Assembly (NCBI RefSeq): GCF_024628805.1
Contig: NZ_CP102382.1
Coordinates: 1,116,001-1,180,000 of the forward strand
Source: Paenimyroides aestuarii
Lineage (GTDB): Bacteria; Bacteroidota; Bacteroidia; Flavobacteriales; Flavobacteriaceae
Direction of reading: 5' to 3'
Length of the DNA: 64,000 bases
In this document: positions 17,117-26,641 of the stretch, in pieces
Numbering within the stretch: position 1 is the first letter of the stretch
Layout: every line of letters begins with the position of its first letter
Notes under the pieces: model-generated
Told to the model about the DNA's origin: nothing
What the model saw: the letters and a program-made list of their open reading frames with translations, nothing else
Databases searched by the model: none
Made by a program: the position numbers and the translations under genes

Positions 17117-18952
17117 TCACTTTTTTATTTGTTTATCGATTGAATTGATCAATTGCACTGCCACTTCGTAATCGTTCTGCATGGTTTGAATGTCCATTTG
17201 TGCGTATCGAGCCATTTCGCAAGTGGTTTTTATCGATAAAAAGGTTGATATATCTTGCGCATTGATTTGATGATTTTGCAACAATTCAGTAATGGTATCG
17301 TTGCTCATTTCGGTGGTTTCAATTTTCAATCTGGCTTTTAAATAATTGTGCAGGCATCGTTCCAAGGCTTCATAAAAAGCTTCTTTATTTCCGATTTGGG
17401 TTTTAGCGGCCGACAGGTATTTTTTAGCCAATTTGTTGTTCGCTTTTAGTTTGTTTCCACGCACATCACCTGCTTTTTTGTCGGATACATTTTTAGCTAA
17501 AAACACAATGGGCAAAAGCAATAAAGGCGCTAACCACCACGCATAAAACGATTTGTCTTGAGTAATAAAATGTCCGTTAAACCATTCAATATTTTTGTTC
17601 AAAGGTTGTATTTCTGTTTTGCTGCTTACCACTTCTGCTTTGTTGTTCAGTGAAGCGTTTGTAGGCAGTTCGGGTCCTTCGGTTACTTCAATGGTGATAG
17701 GTTGCGATGTGCTGGTTTTATAGGTTTTTGAAGCGGTATCAAAATACGAAAAAGTAATCGGTTCAATGGTGTATGTGCCTTTATATTGCGGCACAATCAC
17801 ATATTTTTCGGCTTTAGTACCTTCCATTCCTGCCGATATACTTTTGTTGACACGGTTGATTTGTTCGGGATCATATAATTCCAACGCATTGGGCGCCACG
17901 GGTTTTGGTAAGGTTAATAAATCTAAATTTCCTTTTCCTTGCACGCTTACTGTAAGCTCTAAAGGTTCATTTGCTTTTACAGCAGTTTTATTGGCTGTCA
18001 CCGAAAAGTTATAAGCACCTACTGCACCTGTAAAGCCTGCTGGTTGGCTGTCTAAAGGCAAAGGTTTCACTTGGATGGTTTTTGTGCCGGAAGAATAGGT
18101 TTTTTTTCTTAAACCAATTTCGGGCGTGCCAAACACATCAACGCGTCCGGTTAAGTATTGTTCGTCTAATTCCACAACTAATGGGTCGATTTTTAAGGTG
18201 CCGTCTTTTTGAGGCAGTAAAACCGCTTTTTGCAAAGGCATGTAGCGATAGCTTTTTCCGTTTAATTCTGCCCGAGTTATTGGCTGCTGTTTTTGTTCAA
18301 TCATGTGGTTCCAGAAATTTTGATACTTTGGCATTTCTTTTACCAACATGGTATTAAATCCGGCTTGATCGCTTACATATAAACCGTATTCCACCGTGAT
18401 AGGTTCGTTTACATAGGCACTATTTTTAGACAGTTTTGCAACTAAATGAATACCTTGCCCCATGTTTTTAGGTAGCTGGGGTTGTCTTTGTCGTTGTCTG
18501 CCAAAAAGTTCTTCTTCCATTTCATCGAACATGGCAAACGGATCGCGGCGGCGTTGTTGCTGGCGCGGTTGTTCTTGCACGGCATCGCCCACTTTTATAG
18601 TTACAGGCTGCGATTTATATAATTTTCCCTCAAAAACAATCGATGCAGCGCCAATTGTTAAAGTTCCCTTTTTTTGGGGTTGCACGTAAAACGAAAAGCT
18701 TTTCTCCATACTGCTTTTTCCGTTTACCCACGTATGGCTTACAGACTGCATGGGGCCGCCCACCACATCGAAATTTTCAAACGATGGGCGTTTAAAATCG
18801 TCTGCGTCACCGTTCATCACAAAACGCACCTCGATCACTTGATTAATACCAATAGACTGACTACTCACTTGGGTTTTCAGCTGAAACTGTGCCCAAGTAG
18901 CTATGCTTGTGAATAAAGCTAAAAACGTATATAAGAAGTGTTTTGCGTACAT
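17117..18952 (-). CDS. batD: BatD: large periplasmic/membrane scaffold protein
   Basis: A 611-residue protein with a signal peptide (ATWAQ cleavage), several immunoglobulin-like beta domains typical of BatD (VIEVRFVMNGDADDF, KKGTLTIGAASIVFEGK, QGKGNLDLLTLP), a low-complexity Arg/Gln segment (about residues 131-160), one membrane helix (about 478-498, WWLAPLLLLPIVFLA) and a cytoplasmic helical tail. The ATG at 18952 is preferred; a TTG at 18964 would overlap batC by 7 bp. The gene lies between batC and batE in the same orientation and is surely co-transcribed. Confidence 0.82.
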   Translation of the reverse strand: MYAKHFLYTFLALFTSIATWAQFQLKTQVSSQSIGINQVIEVRFVMNGDADDFKRPSFENFDVVGGPMQSVSHTWVNGKSSMEKSFSFYVQPQKKGTLTIGAASIVFEGKLYKSQPVTIKVGDAVQEQPRQQQRRRDPFAMFDEMEEELFGRQRQRQPQLPKNMGQGIHLVAKLSKNSAYVNEPITVEYGLYVSDQAGFNTMLVKEMPKYQNFWNHMIEQKQQPITRAELNGKSYRYMPLQKAVLLPQKDGTLKIDPLVVELDEQYLTGRVDVFGTPEIGLRKKTYSSGTKTIQVKPLPLDSQPAGFTGAVGAYNFSVTANKTAVKANEPLELTVSVQGKGNLDLLTLPKPVAPNALELYDPEQINRVNKSISAGMEGTKAEKYVIVPQYKGTYTIEPITFSYFDTASKTYKTSTSQPITIEVTEGPELPTNASLNNKAEVVSSKTEIQPLNKNIEWFNGHFITQDKSFYAWWLAPLLLLPIVFLAKNVSDKKAGDVRGNKLKANNKLAKKYLSAAKTQIGNKEAFYEALERCLHNYLKARLKIETTEMSNDTITELLQNHQINAQDISTFLSIKTTCEMARYAQMDIQTMQNDYEVAVQLINSIDKQIKK

Positions 18953-18957
18953 AGTTT

Positions 18958-19776
18958 TTACCAATCTTTTTGAGTGGGTGTTGTAACTGGTTTGCCTTTT
19001 TGTTCACGACCTTGAATGCGTTCGCGAACGCCTTTTTCATGTTCGTCTAAAGCCTTTAAAATGTTTTCCATTTGCTGTTTAGACTGGTTTTGCTTTTGCT
19101 GCTGCGGGTTGGGCTTTGGTTGCTCTTTGTCTTGATCGCCTTTTCCGCCTTTGTTTTGTTGGTCTTTTTTATCTTGATCGCCTTTATCGTCTTTTTTATC
19201 CTTGTTTTGATCGTCTTTTTTGTTTGGATCTTTCTGGTCTTTGTTTGAATCGTCGTTTTTATCCTGCTTGTTTTTGTCTTTGTTTTGATCCTGATTTTGT
19301 TTGTTGTCTTTATTATCTTTATTCTGATCAGGATTTTCTTTCTGCATTTTCTTCGCTAACGCATAATTGTATCGTGTTTTTTCGTCGTTTGGATTGTTTC
19401 GCAAGGCATTTTTATAAGCTTCAACCGCACTTCCGTAATCTTTCAACTTCATAAAGGCATTGCCCATGTTATGAAAAATCTGATGTTTTTCTTCTTTGGT
19501 TTTTGCCGATTTTAATGCGGTTTGATATGATGCCACTGCTTCGTTCATTGATTGTAGGCGGTAAATGCTATTTGCTTTATTGTACAAAGCTGCGGTGTTT
19601 TGTTTTTCTTTTGCCGAAGCTTTGCGGTAGGTTTGCTCTGCTTTGGTATAATTTTTCACACCAAAACTTTGATTGCCTGCTGCTAATTGCGATTTATAGG
19701 ATTGTGCTTGAACAACATTCAGCATAACCAATTGTATCATAATGACATACCAAAAGTGTTTCATGTTATTTTTCAT
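18958..19776 (-). CDS. batC: BatC: TPR protein with a charged low-complexity tail
   Basis: A 272-residue protein: signal peptide (VVQAQ), three tetratricopeptide repeats (about 35-140, e.g. AVEAYKNALRNNPNDEKTRYNYALAK), then about 75 residues made almost only of Lys, Asp, Gln and Asn (about 150-230), and a short C-terminal helix. This is the known BatC design; the tail is probably disordered. The ATG at 19776 overlaps batB by 11 bp, while a second ATG at 19764 lies just after the batB stop and is equally possible. Confidence 0.8.
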   Translation of the reverse strand: MKNNMKHFWYVIMIQLVMLNVVQAQSYKSQLAAGNQSFGVKNYTKAEQTYRKASAKEKQNTAALYNKANSIYRLQSMNEAVASYQTALKSAKTKEEKHQIFHNMGNAFMKLKDYGSAVEAYKNALRNNPNDEKTRYNYALAKKMQKENPDQNKDNKDNKQNQDQNKDKNKQDKNDDSNKDQKDPNKKDDQNKDKKDDKGDQDKKDQQNKGGKGDQDKEQPKPNPQQQKQNQSKQQMENILKALDEHEKGVRERIQGREQKGKPVTTPTQKDW

Positions 19777-20800
19777 TAAATAAATTAATTTTCTTTGCCC
19801 ATGCGGTTCGGCGTTCCAATACCAAACTATCTATAATCAACAGCAATAAAGCCAAACCAACAAACCATTGAAACTGTGATTGGAAATCGGCAATTTGTTG
19901 TGATTCAAAATCGGTTTTTTCTATTTTTTGCAAGGTTTGATCTACCAAATCCACCACCTCATCTGTTTTGGTTCCATAAATAAAAACGCCGCCAGTGCTT
20001 TGAGCAATTTCTTTTAAAGTGGCATCGTTTAATTTTGTAACCACGGTAGATCCATCCACATCTTTTTTATAATCAATGATTTTTCCGTTTTGTTTGATTG
20101 GAATTTGTCCACCATCTGGTGTTCCAACTCCGATTGTAATAATCTTAATACCTCTATCTTTTGCCATCGCAACAGCATCGCTGATTCCTTCGCCGTGGTC
20201 TTCTCCATCAGAAATCAAAATCATTACTTTGCTGGTTTTTGGATCATCAAAATAATTACTTCCCACTTCAATAGCTTCGCGCAAGGCAGTTCCCATACTT
20301 GAAACCATTTCGGTGTTCATATCTTGTATATACATTTTTGCCATGCTGTAATCGGTAGTGATGGGCAACATTGGAAAAGCCGATCCGGCATAACCTACAA
20401 TTCCAATCCGGTCTGATGCTAAATTGTTTATTATTTGCGATGCCAATTGCTTTGATTTTCCCAAACGCGATGGTGCAAGATCTTCTGCCAACATGCTTTT
20501 TGAAATATCCATTGCAAAAACAATATCAACACCTTGGCGTTTCACGGTTTCTATTTTTGTTCCAAATTTTGGGTTTACCAAAGCAATAATCAATGCAAAT
20601 ACCGTCACGGCAAGCAAGACCATTTTTATCAGCGGTTTGCTGGTGGTTGATGCTTCGGGTGCCAAACGTTTTAAATAGTTACCAGAACCAAATTCGGCAA
20701 TTTTCTTTTTCTTCCAAATGGTATTCCATACATATACGGCTATCAATACGGGTATTAATAGCAGTAAATAGAAATAAAAAGGTGTATCTAATCCCCACAT
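19766..20800 (-). CDS. batB: BatB: VWA-domain inner-membrane protein
   Basis: A 344-residue protein with two N-terminal helices, a von Willebrand factor A domain and a C-terminal helix. The metal-ion site (MIDAS) is complete: DISKS (about residues 97-101), a Thr in SMGTALREA and Asp in ISDGEDHGEG. VWA domains mediate metal-dependent protein contacts; here the partner is expected to be other Bat proteins or MoxR clients. It starts 1 bp after the batA stop. Confidence 0.85.
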   Translation of the reverse strand: MWGLDTPFYFYLLLLIPVLIAVYVWNTIWKKKKIAEFGSGNYLKRLAPEASTTSKPLIKMVLLAVTVFALIIALVNPKFGTKIETVKRQGVDIVFAMDISKSMLAEDLAPSRLGKSKQLASQIINNLASDRIGIVGYAGSAFPMLPITTDYSMAKMYIQDMNTEMVSSMGTALREAIEVGSNYFDDPKTSKVMILISDGEDHGEGISDAVAMAKDRGIKIITIGVGTPDGGQIPIKQNGKIIDYKKDVDGSTVVTKLNDATLKEIAQSTGGVFIYGTKTDEVVDLVDQTLQKIEKTDFESQQIADFQSQFQWFVGLALLLLIIDSLVLERRTAWAKKINLFNEK

Positions 20801-20801
20801 G

Positions 20802-21803
20802 TTACACGAATCCTTTAAATATTGTTTTTCTTGATAAATATTCTATTACTAATAATCCCAACGCTAAAAGCACCAACGAACGAAACAATTCGGTGCGCTG
20901 TACAAACTTTTGCTCATCGATTTTTGTTTTTTCTAATTGGTTAATTTCGTCGTAAATATTTTCTAATCGTTTGGTATCTGTAGCCCGGAAATATTTCCCA
21001 CCGGTTTTTTGAGCGATGCTTTTCATTAAAGCTTCATCAATTTCCACCTTTACGCGGTCGTATTTTAAATCGCCATTCGGTAATATTGCCACGGGTGTTT
21101 CTGCCATACCGTTGGTGCCAATACCAATTGTATAAACTTTAATTTTGTATTCTTTGGCAATATCGGCAGCCATTTGCGGATCAATCAAGCCCGAATTGTT
21201 CACACCATCGGTCATCAAAATAACTACTTTGCTCTTTGCTTTGCTTTCTTTTAACCTGTTTACGGCTGTTGCCAAACCAACGCCAATGCCTGTTCCGTCT
21301 TGAATAATGCGGTCGTATTTAATATCGGCCAATTGATTTAGAAGCAAATTTTTATCGCTGGTCACTGGCGCTTTGGTGTATGCTTCGGCGGCGTAAACCA
21401 CAATTCCCAAACGATCGTCTATGCGGTCTTTAATAAAATCGGCAGCTACTGTTTTTAGGGCTTCTAAACGATTGGGTTTTAAATCGCGTGAAAGCATCGA
21501 CCCTGAAACATCGGTTGCCAACACAATATCCACACCGTTTGTAATTTTAGATTTGGTGCTTTTGTCAATGGTTTGTGGTCGGGCCAAAGCCACTACAAGC
21601 GCTGCAAAAGCCACTGCCCGCAATACAAAAAGCAACGGATAAAGCTTGGTGAGCAGTGTTTTTTGGTTTTTAAAACCTTGAATACTGCTGATTTTTACAG
21701 GAACTTTCTCGTTTTTTCTGTTGATGAACCAATACCAGCCCAATGGCAGTAAAAGTAATAACAACCAGAAAAAGTGCGGATTTAAAAAGGTTATATTACT
21801 CAT
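20802..21803 (-). CDS. batA: BatA: VWA-domain inner-membrane protein
   Basis: A 333-residue paralogue of BatB with the same topology. The MIDAS motif is DVSGS (about residues 95-99), with Thr in DGTGIGVGLA and Asp in LMTDGVNNSG. It overlaps the stop of the upstream gene by 8 bp and is followed after 1 bp by batB, showing tight translational coupling. Confidence 0.85.
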   Translation of the reverse strand: MSNITFLNPHFFWLLLLLLPLGWYWFINRKNEKVPVKISSIQGFKNQKTLLTKLYPLLFVLRAVAFAALVVALARPQTIDKSTKSKITNGVDIVLATDVSGSMLSRDLKPNRLEALKTVAADFIKDRIDDRLGIVVYAAEAYTKAPVTSDKNLLLNQLADIKYDRIIQDGTGIGVGLATAVNRLKESKAKSKVVILMTDGVNNSGLIDPQMAADIAKEYKIKVYTIGIGTNGMAETPVAILPNGDLKYDRVKVEIDEALMKSIAQKTGGKYFRATDTKRLENIYDEINQLEKTKIDEQKFVQRTELFRSLVLLALGLLVIEYLSRKTIFKGFV

Positions 21804-23397
21804 TTGGATTTGCTACATTTAGTTGAATGGATTCAATAACTCGTTGATCTATTTTTGCACCGTATTCATCACCTTCTTTATATAAAATACCCACTTCCTG
21901 AATGCCATTTGGTTGAACAAAAACATACATATCGTATTGCATTTTAATGGCTTCGCCCGACACAAAGTTTTGAGCAACTAATGTTCCCGTACCTCTAATT
22001 CCACGAACACCTTTTTCTGTAAATTCCTCTGCATTGTAGGTGATATCTTTTGCGCCGTATTGTTTGCCAACAATTTCTAATTTATATTTTAACAATTGTT
22101 CTAAACTTAATGAATCATTGGTTTGAACAGCTGTTGTTCCTACAGCAATTATGAGTTGCGTGTTTAGGTTTGAATATGCAAATACGCTGCTTTGTGATTG
22201 CTGTTTTTCTTTATCGGACTGCGGCATTTGTACGCGGGTCAATGCTTCGGGCGTACTTATGATAACTGTTGGAAAACCATAGTCTGAGGTGACCCATTCG
22301 CGGTTGTACAAACTTTTGTTGGATGCCAAAACACTCCATTCTACACCCGAGCGAATTGCTTGCGCCACATACACAATTCCCGTAACTAAAAGCAACAACA
22401 CAGTTACACCAATAGGAATTAGTGTACGCATTTGTTTGCGTTTTTTGAAACGGCGTTCGCGCAGTTTTACACGCTGTGATTGCTCTTCAGAAAAGCGTGG
22501 AATGGCTTTATCAATAGAAACAGAAATCACTTCGGAAGTTTTGCGGTCTTGTTCAATTTCGCTCATCATAGGTTCCGATTTTGCAAATTTCACCAAATCG
22601 GCAGTTTGCAACACGCGTTTTAAATCGTGAACCGTTTCTTTGCTCAATTGTATTTTTTTGGAATTAATGATTTGAAAAAGCATTTGAATAACTTCGGATG
22701 TGGTTGATTCTTTTGCAGGAATTTCAAACACTTCCTCGATATAATCCCTAATCACATCGGTCATTTCTGAATAATACGATTTCACATCACCATTTAGCAC
22801 CAAGCGTTTTGAATCTAACAATTGCAATTTTTTGCTTACTTTTTCAAGCGGTGTTCTGTACAGATCTTCTTCGGTTAAATTTTTGTTTTGTAAATATTTA
22901 ATCAGAAAATAGGTGGCAACGCCAGCAAGCACACACGCCAGCAACGCAATAAGGTATTTCCACAACTTATCGGTATCGGTTTCGCCACCAACTTGGGCTT
23001 TAATGTCGTACATTGGTTGCTTCAAGGTGTCAACCTGCACATTGTTCACTTTAATGTTGAACAAATCGGTTTGATGGTTCTTTTCATCAATATAAACCGA
23101 TAAACGAGGCACCACATATTCGCCAGCATCAAATTGTGTTAAGGTGTATTTTTTAGTAAGTTCGATTGTATTTCCGTTTGTTACCGTGTCGGTTTTCGAT
23201 TGTTCCAACACTTCAAACGGACCAATATTTTGCTGGTTTGGAAAAACCACTTTGCTGCTTTCGCTGGCAGTTGCCTTAATAGTTAGGTGAAACGCTGAAC
23301 CTATCTTTATTTGGGTAGAATCTACGTTAGCCGTTACTTGTGCAAATCCTGCAAAAGCAATAAAACCAAACAATAACGTAACTACTATTTTGTTCAT
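21796..23397 (-). CDS. Large membrane protein of the bat operon with extra C-terminal domain
   Basis: A 533-residue protein. The start is the ATG at 23397 (MNKIVVTLLFGFIAFAGFAQ, a signal peptide), 1 bp after the DUF58 stop; upstream in-frame codons would lie within that gene. Layout: a beta-sandwich N-terminal part like BatD/oxygen-tolerance proteins (to about 150), helix (about 157-180), a cytoplasmic helical part (about 185-325), a basic stretch RRFKKRKQ, second helix (about 335-355), then about 175 residues of alpha/beta sequence of unknown type (STPEALTRVQMPQ ... GTGTLVAQNF). Position between DUF58 and batA is the usual slot of a small BatD-like gene; the long C-terminal part looks like an addition. 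Confidence 0.65.
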   Translation of the reverse strand: MNKIVVTLLFGFIAFAGFAQVTANVDSTQIKIGSAFHLTIKATASESSKVVFPNQQNIGPFEVLEQSKTDTVTNGNTIELTKKYTLTQFDAGEYVVPRLSVYIDEKNHQTDLFNIKVNNVQVDTLKQPMYDIKAQVGGETDTDKLWKYLIALLACVLAGVATYFLIKYLQNKNLTEEDLYRTPLEKVSKKLQLLDSKRLVLNGDVKSYYSEMTDVIRDYIEEVFEIPAKESTTSEVIQMLFQIINSKKIQLSKETVHDLKRVLQTADLVKFAKSEPMMSEIEQDRKTSEVISVSIDKAIPRFSEEQSQRVKLRERRFKKRKQMRTLIPIGVTVLLLLVTGIVYVAQAIRSGVEWSVLASNKSLYNREWVTSDYGFPTVIISTPEALTRVQMPQSDKEKQQSQSSVFAYSNLNTQLIIAVGTTAVQTNDSLSLEQLLKYKLEIVGKQYGAKDITYNAEEFTEKGVRGIRGTGTLVAQNFVSGEAIKMQYDMYVFVQPNGIQEVGILYKEGDEYGAKIDQRVIESIQLNVANPNE

Positions 23398-23398
23398 A

Positions 23399-24262
23399 CT
23401 AGCGTGCTTTAAAATAAGCCAATAATTTTTTAACATAACTTTCGTGTGTACCCGTTTTAATGATCCCGGCACCACTGCGTGTGAATGTTTTTGTGAAATA
23501 ATCTTCTAAATCTTGGTAATGGTCGCGGTATGCTTTGCGCAGCTGGGCATCGCCGGTGTTTACATATAAACTTTCGCCTGTTTCGGCATCTTGCATTAAA
23601 ACATATCCCACATTGTTTAAATCGTTTTCGCGCTGGTCTGTTACTTTAATACCTGTAATATCGTGGCGTTTTGCAGCAATGCGCAAAATTTTTTCGTAAT
23701 CTTTCGTCATAAAGTCAGACAAAACAAATACAATTGCTTTTTTCTTTAATACTTTAGAAAGATATTCAAACGCTTGCGAAATATTGGTTTTGTTGCTTTT
23801 GGGTTGGAATTGAATCAGCTCGCGAATGATTCTTAAAATGTGCGATTTTCCTTTTTTTGGTGGAATGAATAGTTCAATTTGATCCGAAAACAAAATCAAA
23901 CCAATTTTATCATTATTTGTAGTTGCCGAAAAAGCTAATGTTGCGGCAATTTCGGTAACAACATCGCGTTTAAAATCATCGGTTGAACCAAAGTCTTGCG
24001 AACCGCTGATATCCACCATCAACATTAGTGTTAACTCGCGTTCTTCTTCAAAAACCTTTACAAAAGGTTCATTGTAGCGCGCAGTAACATTCCAATCAAT
24101 CGCACGGATATCGTCGCCATATTGGTATTGGCGCACTTCTGCAAACGACATTCCTTTGCCTTTGAAAGACGTGTGGTATTCGCCCGAAAAAATATGGTCG
24201 CTTAACCTTCGGGTTTTTATTTCAATGCGTCGAACCTTTTTTAATATTTCTTTTGTTTCCAT
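23399..24262 (-). CDS. DUF58 (VWA-like) protein
   Basis: A 287-residue soluble protein with the DUF58 signature (GMSFAEVRQYQYGDDIRAIDWNVTAR) and a degenerate VWA-like fold (LMLMVDISGSQDFG). DUF58 proteins are constant partners of MoxR ATPases. It lies 74 bp after moxR and 1 bp before the next gene of the operon. The 74-bp gap holds a hairpin (GTTTCAGGTT at 24292-24301 against AACTTGAAAC at 24307-24316). Confidence 0.85.
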   Translation of the reverse strand: METKEILKKVRRIEIKTRRLSDHIFSGEYHTSFKGKGMSFAEVRQYQYGDDIRAIDWNVTARYNEPFVKVFEEERELTLMLMVDISGSQDFGSTDDFKRDVVTEIAATLAFSATTNNDKIGLILFSDQIELFIPPKKGKSHILRIIRELIQFQPKSNKTNISQAFEYLSKVLKKKAIVFVLSDFMTKDYEKILRIAAKRHDITGIKVTDQRENDLNNVGYVLMQDAETGESLYVNTGDAQLRKAYRDHYQDLEDYFTKTFTRSGAGIIKTGTHESYVKKLLAYFKAR

Positions 24263-24336
24263 TTCTTTGTTTAAGGTTTAAAGTTTTCTTTGTTTCAGGT
24301 TGCTTTAACTTGAAACATTAAACTTGGAACAAAATA

Positions 24337-25341
24337 TTAAGGCACTTCGATTTCGTTTACAATTTTGTTAATGATGTCCACACTTGTAATGTTGTCTGCT
24401 TCGGCTTCGTAAGTAATTCCGATTCTGTGGCGCAGTACATCTAAAACAACCGCACGTACATCTTCTGGGATTACATAACCGCGGCGGCGGATAAATGCAT
24501 AACATTTTGCTGCGGTTGCCAAATTGATAGATCCACGAGGCGATGCACCGTAGCTTATATAAGGTTTTAAACTTTCTAATTTGAATTGTTCCGGATAGCG
24601 GGTTGCAAAGATGATGTCTAGAATATACTTTTCTATTTTTTCATCCATATAAACCTCTTTCACCGTTTCTTGTGCACGAATGATTTGTTCTAAACTAACC
24701 ACCGGATTAATCGTTGGAACGGTTCCTGCTAAATTTTGACGGATTACCAAACGTTCTTCTTCTAATTTTGGATAATCAATCACGGTTTTCAACATAAAAC
24801 GGTCCATTTGTGCTTCTGGCAGCGGGTACGTTCCTTCTTGTTCCACTGGGTTTTGCGTAGCCATTACCAAAAATGGTTTTTGCAGTTTATGGGTGGTATC
24901 GCCAATGGTAACTTGTTTTTCTTGCATGGCTTCTAACAAAGCAGATTGCACTTTTGCAGGCGCACGGTTGATTTCATCGGCCAAAATAAAATTAGCGAAA
25001 ACCGGTCCTTTTTTTATACTAAAGTCATTAACTTTTACGTTGTAAATCATAGTACCTACCACATCGGCAGGTAACAAATCTGGGGTAAACTGAATGCGGC
25101 TAAACGATCCGTGAACCGCCTTGGCAAGGGTGTTAATTGCTAATGTTTTAGCTAATCCGGGAACACCTTCCAATAAAATATGTCCTTGCCCTAACAAACC
25201 AATTAGTAAGCGATCAATCATGTGTTTTTGCCCCACAATTGTTTTGTTCATTTCGGCAATAAGCAAGTCAATAAACGCGCTTTCACGTTCTATTTTGTCG
25301 TTTATTGAGCGAATGTCAGTAGTGGCTGTTGTTGCTTCCAT
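24337..25341 (-). CDS. moxR: MoxR-family AAA+ ATPase
   Basis: A 334-residue AAA ATPase. Walker A GVPGLAKT (residues 59-66), Walker B LADE (120-123) followed by INRAPAKVQSALLEAMQE, sensor segment MATQNPVEQEGTYPLPEAQMDRF, all MoxR hallmarks. MoxR proteins act as chaperones that help assemble or activate complexes with VWA proteins. As first gene of the operon with DUF58 and bat genes, it likely remodels Bat partners. The promoter must lie in the 154 bp shared with the divergent AlbA_2 gene. Confidence 0.88.
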   Translation of the reverse strand: MEATTATTDIRSINDKIERESAFIDLLIAEMNKTIVGQKHMIDRLLIGLLGQGHILLEGVPGLAKTLAINTLAKAVHGSFSRIQFTPDLLPADVVGTMIYNVKVNDFSIKKGPVFANFILADEINRAPAKVQSALLEAMQEKQVTIGDTTHKLQKPFLVMATQNPVEQEGTYPLPEAQMDRFMLKTVIDYPKLEEERLVIRQNLAGTVPTINPVVSLEQIIRAQETVKEVYMDEKIEKYILDIIFATRYPEQFKLESLKPYISYGASPRGSINLATAAKCYAFIRRRGYVIPEDVRAVVLDVLRHRIGITYEAEADNITSVDIINKIVNEIEVP

Positions 25342-25495
25342 TATTTAGTTTTGTGTATATTATTTTTTCAGTTACAAATTGATTAAAATTTATTTGCTTA
25401 ACTTGTTAACAAATGGTTAAAATACATCATGTGGCATTTGTTTTAAGTATCAATTATCATTTTCTTTTTATAATTTTAAGATAAAACTACCAATT

Positions 25496-26641
25496 GTGAT
25501 AAATAAACGGCTTTTAATTAAAAACTTGTTAGCGCATCATGCCGAGAATAGCTTCTTTGATAAGAAGCAACAGCTAAACTTACACACTTTAGAAGGAAAA
25601 GCCAAATTTTTAAAGAATGTTTGTTCACTTTCTAATTCAAATCCGTTCAATTTATCATTTATTTTGGTTGGAATTGAAGATGAAAAAAGCCTTATTGTGG
25701 GAACCGACTTTTACGATGACAGCCATATTCAGAATTTAATTAATGCTTATTTAGAAAATCCGCCGCAAATTCAATATGAAAATGTAATTTTTCCACATTT
25801 AGAAAACGGTATGGTGGTGGGCTTGGTGAGTATTTTTCCCAAAAAAGGAAAATGTTTTTTTAAAAAGCGCATTTATACGATCTACGAAGAAGCGTCTTTT
25901 TCGCGCATTGGCAGTATATCGCATCCGGAATATCTTCCGCCTAAAATAAACAACAGTGAAATTGTTGATAGTATCTTAAAAGTTTCGGTCACCAATTTAA
26001 AAAATACTATTGATAGCGTGTTGTATTTTATGACTCAAACACATCCGGATATGAAACCAAAGTACCAAGTTTTTAAAGAATATTTCACGGTGTGCTGGGC
26101 GGGAGTTGAAAAAGTTAAGAAAGGCGAAACCTATCTTTCTAGAGTTGATATTGAATTAATTAATGAACAGGTTAAGATTTTTTATTCGGCATTGGATGAA
26201 GTTTCCATTAGCTATACTGAAAATGAATTTGTGATAACAGAATATGTGAAAATTGGATTCCGTAAAAACAACCGCTACATTCCTTTTAGCGTGCAGAAAA
26301 TTATTTTTAGCGATTCAATGACCTATCAAATTACATCGGAAATCATCTTTAAAACGCCCGAAATTGATAAACGCCATTTGTATCATCTATACAATTATTA
26401 CACATCCATCTTAAATAAATTAAAAAACAACAAACGCTTACATACAATTGAGCAAAACGATTTGCAAAATCTTTGTTATTCGTTTATGTTGTGTTATCTT
26501 CACGGTTTTAATAATGCCAAAGAGGTGCTTATCACTCACAAAAGCGTATTTAAAAACAGTAAATACTCTTTTTTGTATGCCTCTTTTAAAGAAGTAATGC
26601 GCATTTTGCGTAAGCTAAAATACGAAACCCAAAATGAGTAA
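25496..26641 (+). CDS. AlbA_2-domain protein with unknown C-terminal half
   Basis: A 381-residue protein whose first 150 residues fit the AlbA_2 (Schlafen-type) DNA-binding-like domain: FFDKKQQLNLHTLEGKAKFLKNVCSLSNS, ILVGIEDEKSLIVGTD, VGLVSIFPKKGKCFF. The remaining about 220 residues are helical and match nothing I recognise. The start is a GTG at 25496; no ATG lies nearby in frame. The stop overlaps the phosphatase gene by 8 bp, so the two are co-expressed. Often such proteins are predicted transcriptional regulators; the role here is unknown. Confidence 0.65.
   Translation: MINKRLLIKNLLAHHAENSFFDKKQQLNLHTLEGKAKFLKNVCSLSNSNPFNLSFILVGIEDEKSLIVGTDFYDDSHIQNLINAYLENPPQIQYENVIFPHLENGMVVGLVSIFPKKGKCFFKKRIYTIYEEASFSRIGSISHPEYLPPKINNSEIVDSILKVSVTNLKNTIDSVLYFMTQTHPDMKPKYQVFKEYFTVCWAGVEKVKKGETYLSRVDIELINEQVKIFYSALDEVSISYTENEFVITEYVKIGFRKNNRYIPFSVQKIIFSDSMTYQITSEIIFKTPEIDKRHLYHLYNYYTSILNKLKNNKRLHTIEQNDLQNLCYSFMLCYLHGFNNAKEVLITHKSVFKNSKYSFLYASFKEVMRILRKLKYETQNE

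Noticed and set aside
19116..19454. Plus-strand open frame opposite the batC low-complexity tail
   Set aside because: It is the complement of Lys/Asp/Gln-rich codons, giving a Leu/Cys/Phe-rich product with no homology; a shadow of batC.
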